This document shows, in pieces, positions 7,590-14,826 of a stretch of 23,523 nt of DNA (positions are counted from its first letter, which is position 1; each line of letters opens with the position of its first letter). The notes under the pieces were generated by a model. It was given only the letters and a program-made list of their open reading frames with translations. It ran no database searches and was not told the origin of the DNA. Source of the stretch: Chthonomonas sp. UBA1950 (GTDB lineage: Bacteria; Armatimonadota; Fimbriimonadia; Fimbriimonadales; Fimbriimonadaceae); the NCBI GenBank assembly GCA_002336105.1, contig DDEQ01000030.1, forward strand, positions 1 through 23,523, given 5' to 3'. The position numbers and the translations under genes are program-made.

Positions 7590-9488
7590 ATGGGAAGAAC
7601 AGTAGGAATTGACTTAGGAACAACGAACTCGGTCGTGGCCGTGATGGAGGGTGGCGAACCAACTGTTATTGCTACCGCAGAAGGATCACGGACCTGCCCA
7701 AGTGTTGTTGGATTCAAAACAAACGGAGAGCGACTCGTTGGTGTGACTGCAAAGCGCCAGGCTGTCGTTAACCCAGAGAACACGATTTACTCGATCAAGC
7801 GCTTTATGGGGCACTCGCTGAACGAAGTCTCCAGCGAGCAGTCACGCATCTCATACACGATCAAGAGTGGAAAGAATGGCCAGGTCGTAGCTTACGCTCC
7901 AGCAGTGGACAAGGATTTCACCCCCGAAGAAATCTCGGCGATGATTTTACAAAAGCTCAAAGCGGATGCAGAAGCCTATCTTGGTGAGACCGTCGATCAG
8001 GCAGTTATCACTGTTCCGGCCTATTTCAACGACGCGCAGAGAACAGCAACGAAGAATGCTGGCGAAATCGCTGGCATGAAGGTTCTTCGAATTATCAACG
8101 AACCAACTGCTGCTTCACTCGCTTACGGCCTAGACAAGAAAGCCAACGAAACAATCCTGGTTTTCGACCTTGGCGGTGGAACCTTTGACGTTTCCGTTCT
8201 TGATGTTGGAGAGGGCGTTTTCGAAGTTCGTTCGACAGCTGGTGACAGTCACCTTGGCGGCGACGACTTCGACCACAAGATTGTCGAATGGCTTGCGACA
8301 GAATTCAAGAAGGACCAAGGCGTTGACCTGATGAAGGACAAAGCCGCTGTTCAGCGACTTCGCGAAGCCGCTGAGCGCGCCAAAATCGAGTTGTCGGGAC
8401 AGATGTCGACTCAGATTAACTTGCCGTACATTACGGCGGTCAACAACGAGCCGAAGCACCTTGACTACTCGTTGACTCGCGCCAAGTTCGAAGACCTTAC
8501 AAGAGACCTGATGGAGCGCGTTAAGAAGCCTTTCAACCAGGCTCTTGAAGACGCCAAGGTTCAGAGCAGTTCCATCGACGAAATCATCTTGGTTGGCGGT
8601 TCAACCCGAATGCCTCAGGTTGTTGACTTGGTCAAGAAGCTCACGGGCAAAGAGCCAAACCGCTCTGTCAACCCAGATGAGGTTGTGGCTGTTGGCGCGG
8701 CGATCCAAGCTGGCGTCCTTGGTGGCGAGGTTAAGAACATCGTTCTGCTCGACGTCACTCCGCTTTCGCTTGGTGTTGAGACCCAGGGCGGAATCTTCGA
8801 CAAGTTGATCGACCGCAACACGACGATTCCAACCAAGAAGAGCCGCGTTTACACCACGGCTGCCGACAACCAGCCAGAAGTAGAGATCCACATCCTTCAG
8901 GGTGAGCGCCCGATGGCCCGAGATAACAAGAGCCTAGGTCGATTCCACCTTGCCGGAATCCCACCTGCGCCTGCTCGAGTGCCGCAGATCGAAGTCACTT
9001 TTGACATCGACGCCAACGGCATTTTGAACGTTAGCGCGCAAGAGAAAGGCACTGGAAGCCGTCAGTCCATCACTATTTCCGGTTCGGGCAACCTCAACCG
9101 CGATGAGATCGACCGAATGGTGAAAGAAGCCGAAATGAATGCTGAAGCAGACCGCAAGGCACAGGATCTGATCGAGCTTCGAAACAAAGCTGAGCAACTG
9201 GCGCTGAGTAGCGAGAAGTCGCTGCGCGAACTCGGTGAGAACGTTGATGAGGCTTCGCGCCAAACTGTCAATGAGAAGATCGAAGCCGTACGCAACGCGA
9301 TCAAAGGTGAGAACGAGGACGAAATCCAAGCTGCATATACAGCGTTGGAAGCCGAATTCCACAAGATCAGCGAGAAGTTGTATCAGCAGGCGAGTTCCGC
9401 CGCCGATGCATCTGAACAGGGCGAAGCAACCACATCTCAGCCATCTGATGACGACGTTATCGACGCCGAATTCAAAGAAGCTAAGTAA
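7590..9488 (+). CDS. dnaK: Chaperone protein DnaK (Hsp70)
   Basis: ATP-driven Hsp70 chaperone. The 632-residue product has all landmarks: GIDLGTTNSVVAV (phosphate 1, residues 6-18), AYFNDAQR, IINEPTAASLAYGLDKK (connect 1), VFDLGGGTFDVSVLDVG (phosphate 2), VGGSTRMPQV (adenosine), the linker VLLDVTPLSLGVET leading into the substrate-binding beta domain, a helical lid, and the conserved acidic end DDDVIDAEFKEAK. The start is fixed by a Shine-Dalgarno (AGAAGGAAGG) and the canonical N-terminus. It stands alone: no grpE, dnaJ or hrcA neighbours, and a strong terminator closes it at once. Multiple DnaK paralogues may therefore exist in this genome, but that cannot be seen here. Confidence 0.98.
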   Translation: MGRTVGIDLGTTNSVVAVMEGGEPTVIATAEGSRTCPSVVGFKTNGERLVGVTAKRQAVVNPENTIYSIKRFMGHSLNEVSSEQSRISYTIKSGKNGQVVAYAPAVDKDFTPEEISAMILQKLKADAEAYLGETVDQAVITVPAYFNDAQRTATKNAGEIAGMKVLRIINEPTAASLAYGLDKKANETILVFDLGGGTFDVSVLDVGEGVFEVRSTAGDSHLGGDDFDHKIVEWLATEFKKDQGVDLMKDKAAVQRLREAAERAKIELSGQMSTQINLPYITAVNNEPKHLDYSLTRAKFEDLTRDLMERVKKPFNQALEDAKVQSSSIDEIILVGGSTRMPQVVDLVKKLTGKEPNRSVNPDEVVAVGAAIQAGVLGGEVKNIVLLDVTPLSLGVETQGGIFDKLIDRNTTIPTKKSRVYTTAADNQPEVEIHILQGERPMARDNKSLGRFHLAGIPPAPARVPQIEVTFDIDANGILNVSAQEKGTGSRQSITISGSGNLNRDEIDRMVKEAEMNAEADRKAQDLIELRNKAEQLALSSEKSLRELGENVDEASRQTVNEKIEAVRNAIKGENEDEIQAAYTALEAEFHKISEKLYQQASSAADASEQGEATTSQPSDDDVIDAEFKEAK

Positions 9489-9500
9489 GAGAAAACAGAA

Positions 9501-9535
9501 AGAGCCCTCCGCAATCAATGCGGAGGGCTCTTTTT
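9501..9535 (+). terminator. Strong Rho-independent terminator between dnaK and nadE
   Basis: A perfect 13-bp stem, AGAGCCCTCCGCA with TGCGGAGGGCTCT (9501-9513 with 9519-9531) around a 5-nt loop, runs into T residues to 9535. Read from the other strand the stem is followed by a broken T-rich run, so it may also end nadE transcription, whose stop is 14 bp away. Confidence 0.93.
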
Positions 9536-9548
9536 GTTTGAATAAACC

Positions 9549-10409
9549 TCAGTAATCAACGGGGCGAAGATAATATTCGCCAATGGCAGTTGTGCTGAGC
9601 ATTGCTACCGTCGGGAGGCGGCGTTTCCAGTGGGTCCCGTCGATTCTCTTCCAAACCAGGTTCACTTCTTCCTCACCAAACCCCATCGCGATCAACTTCG
9701 CGCGGGAATAACCCTGGATCATGTAGTTCAAAATCCTATCTGCGCGAACATAGGTGATCCCGAAATCAGATTCGTCGGTTTGACCTTTGATCAAATCCGC
9801 TGAAGCAGGTTTGTCAACGATTTCGCTGGGGACCCCCAATTCTCGAGCTAATTCCCACACCTGAGATTTGAACAAATCTCCCAAAGGGTTGATCGGTGGC
9901 GAGTCGTCAGCGTGCCAAGTGTAGTAGCCAAAGAGTCTTTCACTCTTGTTGCCAGTGCCAATTGGCAAACCACCAAGTTTCGCGCTCTGGTCAAACAGCA
10001 CGATCATTCGGGATCGCGCACACACGTTTCCAAGCCTCGAAGGACTGATGTCTGGCTCTCCAGCGATGTACCCATCGACCATTCCGGTGATCTCGAAAGT
10101 TCTGGCCTGGATACCAAGATCCTCAACAACTAGGTTGGCGTGGAGAATGCTCTCCTCGCTGGAAATCTTGTAAGGCATTCTAAATGCAAAGACGTTTTCA
10201 GGGCCGAATGCTCGTGCGCAAAGATAAGCCACTACGGCTGAGTCAACACCACCAGAAAGTCCGAGAATAGCCTTGTGAACGTTGCGTCGACGAATGACCT
10301 CATCTTTCAGAAACCGAACTAGCCAATCGGCAACCAACGGTGCGTTGATAGAAAGCTGGGAAGGCGACTCAATATCCGGTTTCTCCGCATGAATGACGGG
10401 TAAAGGCAT
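9549..10409 (-). CDS. nadE: NH3-dependent NAD+ synthetase
   Basis: Makes NAD+ from deamido-NAD+, ATP and ammonia, the last step of NAD biosynthesis. The 286-residue product has the PP-loop ATP pyrophosphatase motif SGGVDS (about residues 52-57), the deamido-NAD-binding GTGNKSERLFGYYTWHADDSPPINPLGDLFKSQ region, and the PASADLIKGQTDESDFGITY segment of NadE. There is no N-terminal nitrilase/glutaminase domain, so it should use free ammonia or a separate donor. A hexamer TAGCAT (10421-10416) lies exactly 6 nt before the ATG, and a GAGG lies 13 nt before it, so leaderless and Shine-Dalgarno initiation are both possible. It converges on dnaK over the shared terminator. Confidence 0.95.
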   Translation of the reverse strand: MPLPVIHAEKPDIESPSQLSINAPLVADWLVRFLKDEVIRRRNVHKAILGLSGGVDSAVVAYLCARAFGPENVFAFRMPYKISSEESILHANLVVEDLGIQARTFEITGMVDGYIAGEPDISPSRLGNVCARSRMIVLFDQSAKLGGLPIGTGNKSERLFGYYTWHADDSPPINPLGDLFKSQVWELARELGVPSEIVDKPASADLIKGQTDESDFGITYVRADRILNYMIQGYSRAKLIAMGFGEEEVNLVWKRIDGTHWKRRLPTVAMLSTTAIGEYYLRPVDY

Positions 10410-10563
10410 GTATTGATGCTACCTCTTCGGGATTTGGACGGGTCCTTAGTCCCCTAAAAGGGAGAATTAGCGGCATATCCACCGTCTATTGAAGTAGATT
10501 GAATTCACGAAACGGTGCGTGTGCTGTCTAGCAGGTCACGTCCCAGAGTGGAGGCGGAATACC
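10410..10563. other. Divergent intergenic region between nadE and a small membrane protein gene
   Basis: Holds the nadE start signals at 10410-10421 on the minus strand (TAGCAT, then 6 nt to the ATG). For the plus strand there is a -10-like TAGATT at 10495-10500 without a clear -35 box, and the Shine-Dalgarno GGAGG at 10550-10554. A short inverted repeat, TCCC/GGGA around 10450-10462, is too small to interpret. Confidence 0.35.
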
Positions 10564-10764
10564 ATGTCGGGAAGTTGGAGACTAGCTTTGATGCTTTTGG
10601 CCCTAGTTTTTGGAGCTTGGGTCGCGATTAGGATCGTCACGGTTATTGTGGGCACGATCGTTTCTCTCCTTGCGCCGCTGATGGTTATCGGAGTTATCGC
10701 TCTCGTACTTTACGTGGTGGTAAGCCGAAAAGCCCTTTCCGGCGGCAGACGCATGTTGCCTTAG
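10564..10764 (+). CDS. Small membrane protein of unknown function, 66 residues
   Basis: A short hydrophobic protein starting MSGSWRLALMLLALVFGAW. The start is chosen because GGAGG (10550-10554) sits 9 nt before this ATG; an upstream in-frame ATG would add a polar stretch with no Shine-Dalgarno. Two hydrophobic segments are visible, about residues 6-24 and 28-52, separated by an Arg (RIVTVIVG), so it may be a hairpin with both ends on the same side. The tail SRKALSGGRRMLP is basic, which by the positive-inside rule puts the ends in the cytoplasm. Its stop overlaps the stop of the convergent TPR gene by 4 bp. No family is recognised. Confidence 0.65.
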   Translation: MSGSWRLALMLLALVFGAWVAIRIVTVIVGTIVSLLAPLMVIGVIALVLYVVVSRKALSGGRRMLP

Positions 10765-11495
10765 ACCTGTTTCTTCGCCATATAAAGGTATAGCCCTATC
10801 GGGAGCATCTGCAGTCCGCAAAAGGCGAAGGCAAACACAGGCACTATCCACATGAACTTGTCACGCTTATCGATAATGTCGATAAGCGTCCAAATCATAC
10901 TGGCAAGGAATCCAACCACCAAAAGGAAGAACGTGATCATCGAGAACGGATCTTTCACCAGTTGGATACCCGTCGTGCCTACCAAGCTAAAAGGCGAGTG
11001 TATGAGCCTAGCGACGCCTCCGATGAGGTCCAGCCAGAAGACTCCGTAACCAATTCTTAGCCACCAGACGCCAGCATCTTCAACAAACGGAACCCGTTTG
11101 ACTGCTTTGCTCAAGACATCGCCTTTCTCGCCTTCTTTGAAAGCGCCCATCGCACCACATCGGCGCATCAAAGCTCGGGCTTCTTTGTGAAGTGGCCGAA
11201 GAGATAAAGCTTGGCTCGCCATCTGCAGGGCGTTCACATATTCCTTTCGGTCAAAGAAATAAACGCCGTAGTGATAAAAGGCGTCGGCATCGGTTGGCGC
11301 TAGTTCGGTGACTCGCTTCAAGGCAAGACCGGCTTCTTCATCCCTTCCCTGCTTAGCACGAACGACGGCTAATAACTGGTTCAGACGAACGTCGTCACTG
11401 TACTTCGCAAGGAGCTGCTCCAGTAAAGGCGATGCTTCGTCAATTCGCTTCTCACGTAAAAGCCACTCGATCTGTTCTAGGGTTGGGTCTGGCAT
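10761..11495 (-). CDS. TPR protein with C-terminal membrane segments
   Basis: A 244-residue protein. The first half (about residues 1-110) is tetratricopeptide-like: repeated helix pairs such as IDEASPLLEQLLAKYSDD, EEAGLALKRVTELAPTDADAFYHYGVYFFDRKEYVNALQMASQALSLRPLHKEA, with the typical A/G/Y/P spacing. The second half has two strong membrane helices, PFSMITFFLLVVGFLASMIW and MWIVPVFAFAFCGLQMLPIG, plus a weaker hydrophobic stretch near VFWLDLIGGVARL. The TPR part is probably a cytoplasmic peptide- or protein-binding platform tethered to the membrane; its partner is unknown. It is divergent from the MmcQ/YjbR gene over a 48-bp gap. No Shine-Dalgarno is visible before the ATG. Confidence 0.8.
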   Translation of the reverse strand: MPDPTLEQIEWLLREKRIDEASPLLEQLLAKYSDDVRLNQLLAVVRAKQGRDEEAGLALKRVTELAPTDADAFYHYGVYFFDRKEYVNALQMASQALSLRPLHKEARALMRRCGAMGAFKEGEKGDVLSKAVKRVPFVEDAGVWWLRIGYGVFWLDLIGGVARLIHSPFSLVGTTGIQLVKDPFSMITFFLLVVGFLASMIWTLIDIIDKRDKFMWIVPVFAFAFCGLQMLPIGLYLYMAKKQV

Positions 11496-11526
11496 TCGGT
11501 CGATAAGAAGCTACCCGAATTCGACC

Positions 11527-11543
11527 ACCACTATAATGTGGTT
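11527..11543 (+). promoter_or_regulatory. Consensus -10 box inside an inverted repeat, 6 nt before an ATG
   Basis: TATAAT at 11532-11537 is flanked by ACCAC (11527-11531) and GTGGT (11538-11542), so the hexamer is the loop of a 5-bp inverted repeat. ATG 11544 follows 6 nt after the hexamer, placing the expected transcript start at the A of the ATG. No TTGACA-like -35 box is evident. Confidence 0.55.
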
Positions 11544-11939
11544 ATGGCCACGCTTGAAGATGTCCGCCGTATTGCTTCGAGATATTCTGGTGCGCAAGAA
11601 GGCAGCGAGCGATTTGGGTTCTTTGTGACCGTCAAAGGAAAAGACAAAGGATTTTTGTGGACCTGGATGGAACGAGTAGACCCCAAGAAATCGAAGGTCG
11701 AGAACCGAGATGTGCTTGCGATCTCCACTCAGGGCCTTGCCGCGAAGGATGCGCTCCTGAGTTCAGGTCATAAAGCTATTTTCACCGAGCCGCACTATAA
11801 CGGCTTTCCTGCCATTTTGGTGCGACTCGCAGATATCACCGCTGACGAGCTAGAACCATTGATCGAGGAGGCGTGGAAGTCGAAGGCGACTAAACAGATG
11901 CTTGAAAGTTGGTTAGACGGGACTTCATCTACTGAGTGA
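11544..11939 (+). CDS. MmcQ/YjbR family protein
   Basis: About 131 residues of the MmcQ/YjbR fold (DUF419): LEDVRRIASRYSGAQEGSERFGFFVTVKGKDKGFLWTW, then RDVLAISTQGLAAKDALLSSGHKAIFTEPHYNGFPAILVRLADITADELEPLIEEAWKSKATKQ. The FxxPHYxGFPAxLVRL segment and the closing EEAW-KSKAT are characteristic. The fold resembles a DNA-binding CyaY-like domain, but its biochemical role is not established in most bacteria. ATG 11544 is preferred over GTG 11538 because a consensus -10 box ends 6 nt before it and would give a leaderless mRNA. The 3' end overlaps the convergent epimerase gene by 15 bp. Confidence 0.85.
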   Translation: MATLEDVRRIASRYSGAQEGSERFGFFVTVKGKDKGFLWTWMERVDPKKSKVENRDVLAISTQGLAAKDALLSSGHKAIFTEPHYNGFPAILVRLADITADELEPLIEEAWKSKATKQMLESWLDGTSSTE

Positions 11940-12809
11940 AATTAAGTAGCGCAAGAGGTCTTTGATGTCAACCTCCACCTCTAAGAGAGTTCCAAAGTTC
12001 GATGTCAATTTTGAAATATCAAACGTGAAATCAGGTGGTCTTTTGGGCTCATTTTGCGGTTTGTAGTTTTGACCGAGAGCTTCTTTCGTCCAATTGACGA
12101 CGTCCGTCCAGTAGGTTGGCGAGTGCGAAACCGCCAAATAACACTCGATCTGGGTTTGTTGACTCAAAGATTGCACATAAAGCTGGGCTAATTCGCGAAC
12201 AGGCGTAAAGTATCGGCACTCGGCAGGATCACAGGTGTATTCATCGCCTGAAGCCAATCGATTGACGATTTCGCGGAATCTATCATTGATCACCAAAGAC
12301 CCGCCACGCTCAAGAGGAACGCCAACGACCATAGTCGGCCTCATAATCGTCCAACGAGTCTTAAATTGAGACGCATAAACACTGATATATGCCTCAGTAG
12401 CTGCTTTAGTGGCCCCATACATCGAGTCAGGAGTTAGTAATTTACTCTCGTCCATATTGAGAGTTAACGGACGCAGCACCGCAGAAGAAGACGTGTATAT
12501 TACTTGACCAACACCTGCTTTCGCAGCGTGTGAAAAAAGTGAAACAGAAGCCCTAAGATCCAGCAACTCGATATCGGAAGACTCATCCCCCCAGATGACC
12601 GCATTGTGAACAAGCACATCAACGTCCTGAAGGTCATTCACCCAAACAGATAGATCTTCCAGAGAACCTTGTATAACCCTTAAATTCTTCGAGGATATCG
12701 GCAGACTCTGCCTTCGAGTGAGAGCAAGAACCTCATGTCCTGCATTCAAAAACGCCTGGGTAATGTGCAACCCCAAATACCCGCTACTGCCCGTGATGAA
12801 GACTCTCAC
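11925..12809 (-). CDS. NAD-dependent epimerase/dehydratase (extended SDR)
   Basis: A 294-residue extended short-chain dehydrogenase. The dinucleotide-binding GSSGYLG is at residues 7-13 after the first strand MRVFIT; DVLVHNAVIWGDE follows, then the catalytic Ser/Thr area YTSSSAVLRP and YGATKAATEAY (Y-x-x-x-K active site), and TIMRPTMVVG. The C-terminal substrate region cannot be assigned to a known sugar. It starts with GTG at 12809; a -10-like TATGCT (12821-12816) ends 6 nt before it, so it may have its own leaderless promoter even though it lies 18 bp downstream of the DinB-like gene. Base composition is a little more AT-rich than in the neighbours, which could mean recent acquisition, but this is only an impression. 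Confidence 0.88.
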   Translation of the reverse strand: MRVFITGSSGYLGLHITQAFLNAGHEVLALTRRQSLPISSKNLRVIQGSLEDLSVWVNDLQDVDVLVHNAVIWGDESSDIELLDLRASVSLFSHAAKAGVGQVIYTSSSAVLRPLTLNMDESKLLTPDSMYGATKAATEAYISVYASQFKTRWTIMRPTMVVGVPLERGGSLVINDRFREIVNRLASGDEYTCDPAECRYFTPVRELAQLYVQSLSQQTQIECYLAVSHSPTYWTDVVNWTKEALGQNYKPQNEPKRPPDFTFDISKLTSNFGTLLEVEVDIKDLLRYLISLSR

Positions 12810-12827
12810 CTAACGAGCATACCGAGC

Positions 12828-13295
12828 CTAATAGACATTGTTATCACCGTAGAGTTTCTGAATATAAGCTACTTGGCCAGTGTGGTAGGTCGTGTTCCAT
12901 CGAACATAGTCAAGAAGTTCGAGATAAGTGTGATCACGACCTCCGTTGAAGGGGAGCCATCTAGATTCGCTTAGCCTTGACTCGGGCATATTGAGAACAT
13001 AATCTGCCCACATCTCAAACCGAGCCTGATTTTCTACAAAACAAGTTTCTAGATCAGTCCATGAATCTATGAGTTCGAACGCTTCTTCGTGTTCCGCCGG
13101 GGAGATCTCTTCTTCGGCAAGAACCTGATAAGCCCATGTAGGTGTGATGGCAATCTCCCGACACATTGATAGAACAGATTGACCTACTTCCTGCGGGTTC
13201 CAAGTCAAAGTCTCGGTTGGCACAGCACGCGCATAGCGGAAGAACTCTTCTCCCGCTGATCGCGCACACTGGACCACATAGGAACTAATCGTCAT
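12828..13295 (-). CDS. DinB-like four-helix-bundle protein
   Basis: A 155-residue protein with the DinB/YfiT-like helical bundle pattern: an N-terminal helix with FFRYARAVPTETLTWNP, a middle region ITPTWAYQVL, and the typical C-terminal metal-ligand segment LLDYVRWNTTYHTGQVAYIQKLYGD. In the family three histidines bind a metal; only the last, in YHTGQ, is in a standard position here, and the residue where the middle-helix His is usually found is occupied by Pro-Thr-Trp, so metal binding may be lost or altered. Family members often act as thiol-dependent transferases in low-molecular-weight thiol metabolism. It starts three nucleotides after the stop of the upstream SnoaL-like frame, consistent with one operon. 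Confidence 0.8.
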   Translation of the reverse strand: MTISSYVVQCARSAGEEFFRYARAVPTETLTWNPQEVGQSVLSMCREIAITPTWAYQVLAEEEISPAEHEEAFELIDSWTDLETCFVENQARFEMWADYVLNMPESRLSESRWLPFNGGRDHTYLELLDYVRWNTTYHTGQVAYIQKLYGDNNVY

Positions 13296-13298
13296 CGG

Positions 13299-13779
13299 CT
13301 AATCGTGGCTCTGTGTAACCGTGAACTGCTTATCCACAGTTTTTACAAACAACCACTTATTACCTACACGTTTCCAGAAGTCTGTTCCAACCTCTGAGAC
13401 TGCTTCGTTTCCTTTTTTGCTAAAAAACCGACCTTTTAGTTCAAAAGCAACCGCAATAACGCCGTCCTTCTCTTCCGCACTTTTCAGGTCTTCTTTGAAT
13501 TCGCCTCTAATAGAATTCTTAAACAATGGTTCGATACTCTCAAAGAACTTCTCCCGCTTCGTAGTGATTCCTTCTTGGGTCAACAGATTCAAAGTCCGGC
13601 GCGAAAAACGTTTTGAACTCTGCGAAATCGCATTTGTTTAGTGCCCGCGTGACTTCTAGACATCTGCCCCGGATGAAAGCCGGAACTTGATCAGCCTTTG
13701 CAGTTGCACAAACGAGCACTAAGCTCAAAGGCGCTAGTGCTTGATTAAATGATTTTGTTTTAGATATATCTCTGCGCAT
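13299..13779 (-). pseudogene. Exported SnoaL/DUF4440-like protein split by a +1 frameshift
   Basis: Two overlapping minus-strand frames look like one gene. The upstream frame (from ATG 13779) gives a signal peptide ending ATAKA and a start of an NTF2-like domain, ALNKCDFAEFKTFFAPDFESVDP, then runs off-family and stops at 13540. The downstream frame, which opens near 13592 and ends at 13299, supplies the rest: EGITTKREKFFESIEPLF, GVIAVAFELKGRFF, GTDFWKRVGNKWLFVKTV. Joining them at about 13575 by skipping one base (after the Pro codon CCA at 13578-13576) yields a continuous protein of about 159 residues with the SVDP-x-G-x-x-T order usual in this fold. A sequencing indel, a recent pseudogene or a true +1 frameshift are all possible. 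A good leaderless promoter (13787-13815) precedes it. Confidence 0.7.
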
Positions 13780-13815
13780 AGATGACACGATAACGAACTG
13801 TCTTTCGCAACGCAA
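13780..13815 (-). promoter_or_regulatory. Leaderless-type promoter of the SnoaL-like gene
   Basis: On the minus strand TTGCGT (13815-13810), exactly 17 bp, TATCGT (13792-13787), then 7 nt to ATG 13779. Spacing is ideal for a housekeeping sigma factor and places the transcript start at or next to the ATG. It makes ATG 13779 preferable to longer starts, which would lie inside the promoter. Confidence 0.6.
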
Positions 13816-13871
13816 TTACCAGAGGCGAAAGAACTCAGGTTTTTCGCTTCCAAGATGGATAACATGTGTGT

Positions 13872-14696
13872 ATGGATTTGCGCAAACTAGTCATTGCAAC
13901 TAGCATGCTTATGGTTGCAGCCTTTGCACTCGGACAGGAAGATAAATCAGCCGAGTTGGTGACGATCAAAGAAGGCAATTTGCCCATCATCATCACCGCC
14001 CCACATGGCGGTTCGCTCCCGATCGAGGGAGTTACGCAACGAACAGGCGAAAAGGTTGAAAAAAAGAAAGGGGCAAAGACCAACTTCTCGTTTGCTTTTG
14101 ATCGTAACACCGACAAACTCGCTTTCGCAATCGCTGATGCGATTGAAAAGCAAACGGGCAAGCGACCCTATATCGTAGTAGCGCATTTCAGCAGGAAGTT
14201 TATTGACGCAAATCGTCCTGCAGAAGACGCCTATGAGTCACCGCTGGCAAAGACAGTTTATGATAAGTACCACGATGCCATCGCTAAGGCTCGAAAAGCT
14301 ATTTTGGCTAAGTACGGGATTGGGCTTCTCGTAGATATGCACGGCCAAGGATCAAAGAAGGACTCGATCTTCAGAGGGACAGCTGACCTAAAAACGGTCA
14401 CTCACTTGGTCAAGAAATTCGGACGAGACGCTCTCGACGGCAAAGACGGGTTCTTCGGAATACTCGCATCAAAAGGCGTTACGCTGATTCCGACCAATGA
14501 AGCGAAGAACGAAAAGGAAAACCCCGCGCTCAACGGAGGTTGGACTGTCCGCCACTACGGGAGCGACGATGGATCAAACTTCGACGCGATCCAGCTTGAA
14601 ATGGGAATCACTTATCGACGAGAAAATATTGAAAAGACTACTCAGGACATTTCCGAAACTCTGGTTGAGTTCTGGAAACGCTACCTAGTCAAATAA
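13872..14696 (+). CDS. Exported N-formylglutamate amidohydrolase-like protein
   Basis: About 274 residues from ATG 13872. A signal peptide is evident: MDLRKLVIATSMLMVAAFALGQ, cleavage near the GQ-ED boundary. The mature protein matches the N-formylglutamate amidohydrolase family: APHGG (zinc-ligand His), VAHFSRKFIDANRPAEDAYE, LLVDMHGQG with a second metal His, and the closing QLEMGITYRR. Family members cleave N-formyl-glutamate in histidine breakdown, but an exported member cannot serve that cytoplasmic pathway directly, so an N-acyl amino acid or peptide substrate outside the membrane is more likely. A GATAAC hexamer 8 nt before the ATG hints at leaderless initiation; ATG 13872 is preferred to the GTG two codons upstream. 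A strong terminator follows. Confidence 0.85.
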   Translation: MDLRKLVIATSMLMVAAFALGQEDKSAELVTIKEGNLPIIITAPHGGSLPIEGVTQRTGEKVEKKKGAKTNFSFAFDRNTDKLAFAIADAIEKQTGKRPYIVVAHFSRKFIDANRPAEDAYESPLAKTVYDKYHDAIAKARKAILAKYGIGLLVDMHGQGSKKDSIFRGTADLKTVTHLVKKFGRDALDGKDGFFGILASKGVTLIPTNEAKNEKENPALNGGWTVRHYGSDDGSNFDAIQLEMGITYRRENIEKTTQDISETLVEFWKRYLVK

Positions 14697-14700
14697 ACGA

Positions 14701-14739
14701 AGTTGACCGCCGCAAAGCCGGCGGTCAACTAGGATTTTT
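14701..14739 (+). terminator. Rho-independent terminator after the amidohydrolase-like gene
   Basis: A perfect 11-bp stem, AGTTGACCGCC with GGCGGTCAACT (14701-14711 with 14720-14730), has an 8-nt loop and is followed after 4 nt by five T residues. Confidence 0.8.
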
Positions 14740-14750
14740 GGTGGAAGCCA

Positions 14751-14820
14751 GTGAATCAAATGCTACGAGTTACTAGACGATTCACCTCAGATAATGTTCC
14801 AGGAAATTAATTATCTTTTT
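14751..14820. repeat. Two further inverted repeats in the gap before the flagellar genes
   Basis: GTGAATC (14751-14757) pairs with GATTCAC (14779-14785). AGATAAT (14789-14795) pairs with ATTATCT (14810-14816) and is followed by T residues up to 14820, so it may be a weak second plus-strand terminator. No gene lies in 14740-14826. Confidence 0.4.
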
Positions 14821-14826
14821 AAAACA

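Noticed and set aside
8934..9518. Antisense frame of 194 codons opposite dnaK
   Set aside because: Long frames opposite dnaK are a well-known codon-bias artefact; no start signal or domain.
13540..13592. Two separate overlapping genes instead of one frameshifted gene
   Set aside because: The upstream frame ends off-family and the downstream frame lacks a domain start and Shine-Dalgarno; only the joined product makes a complete NTF2-like protein.
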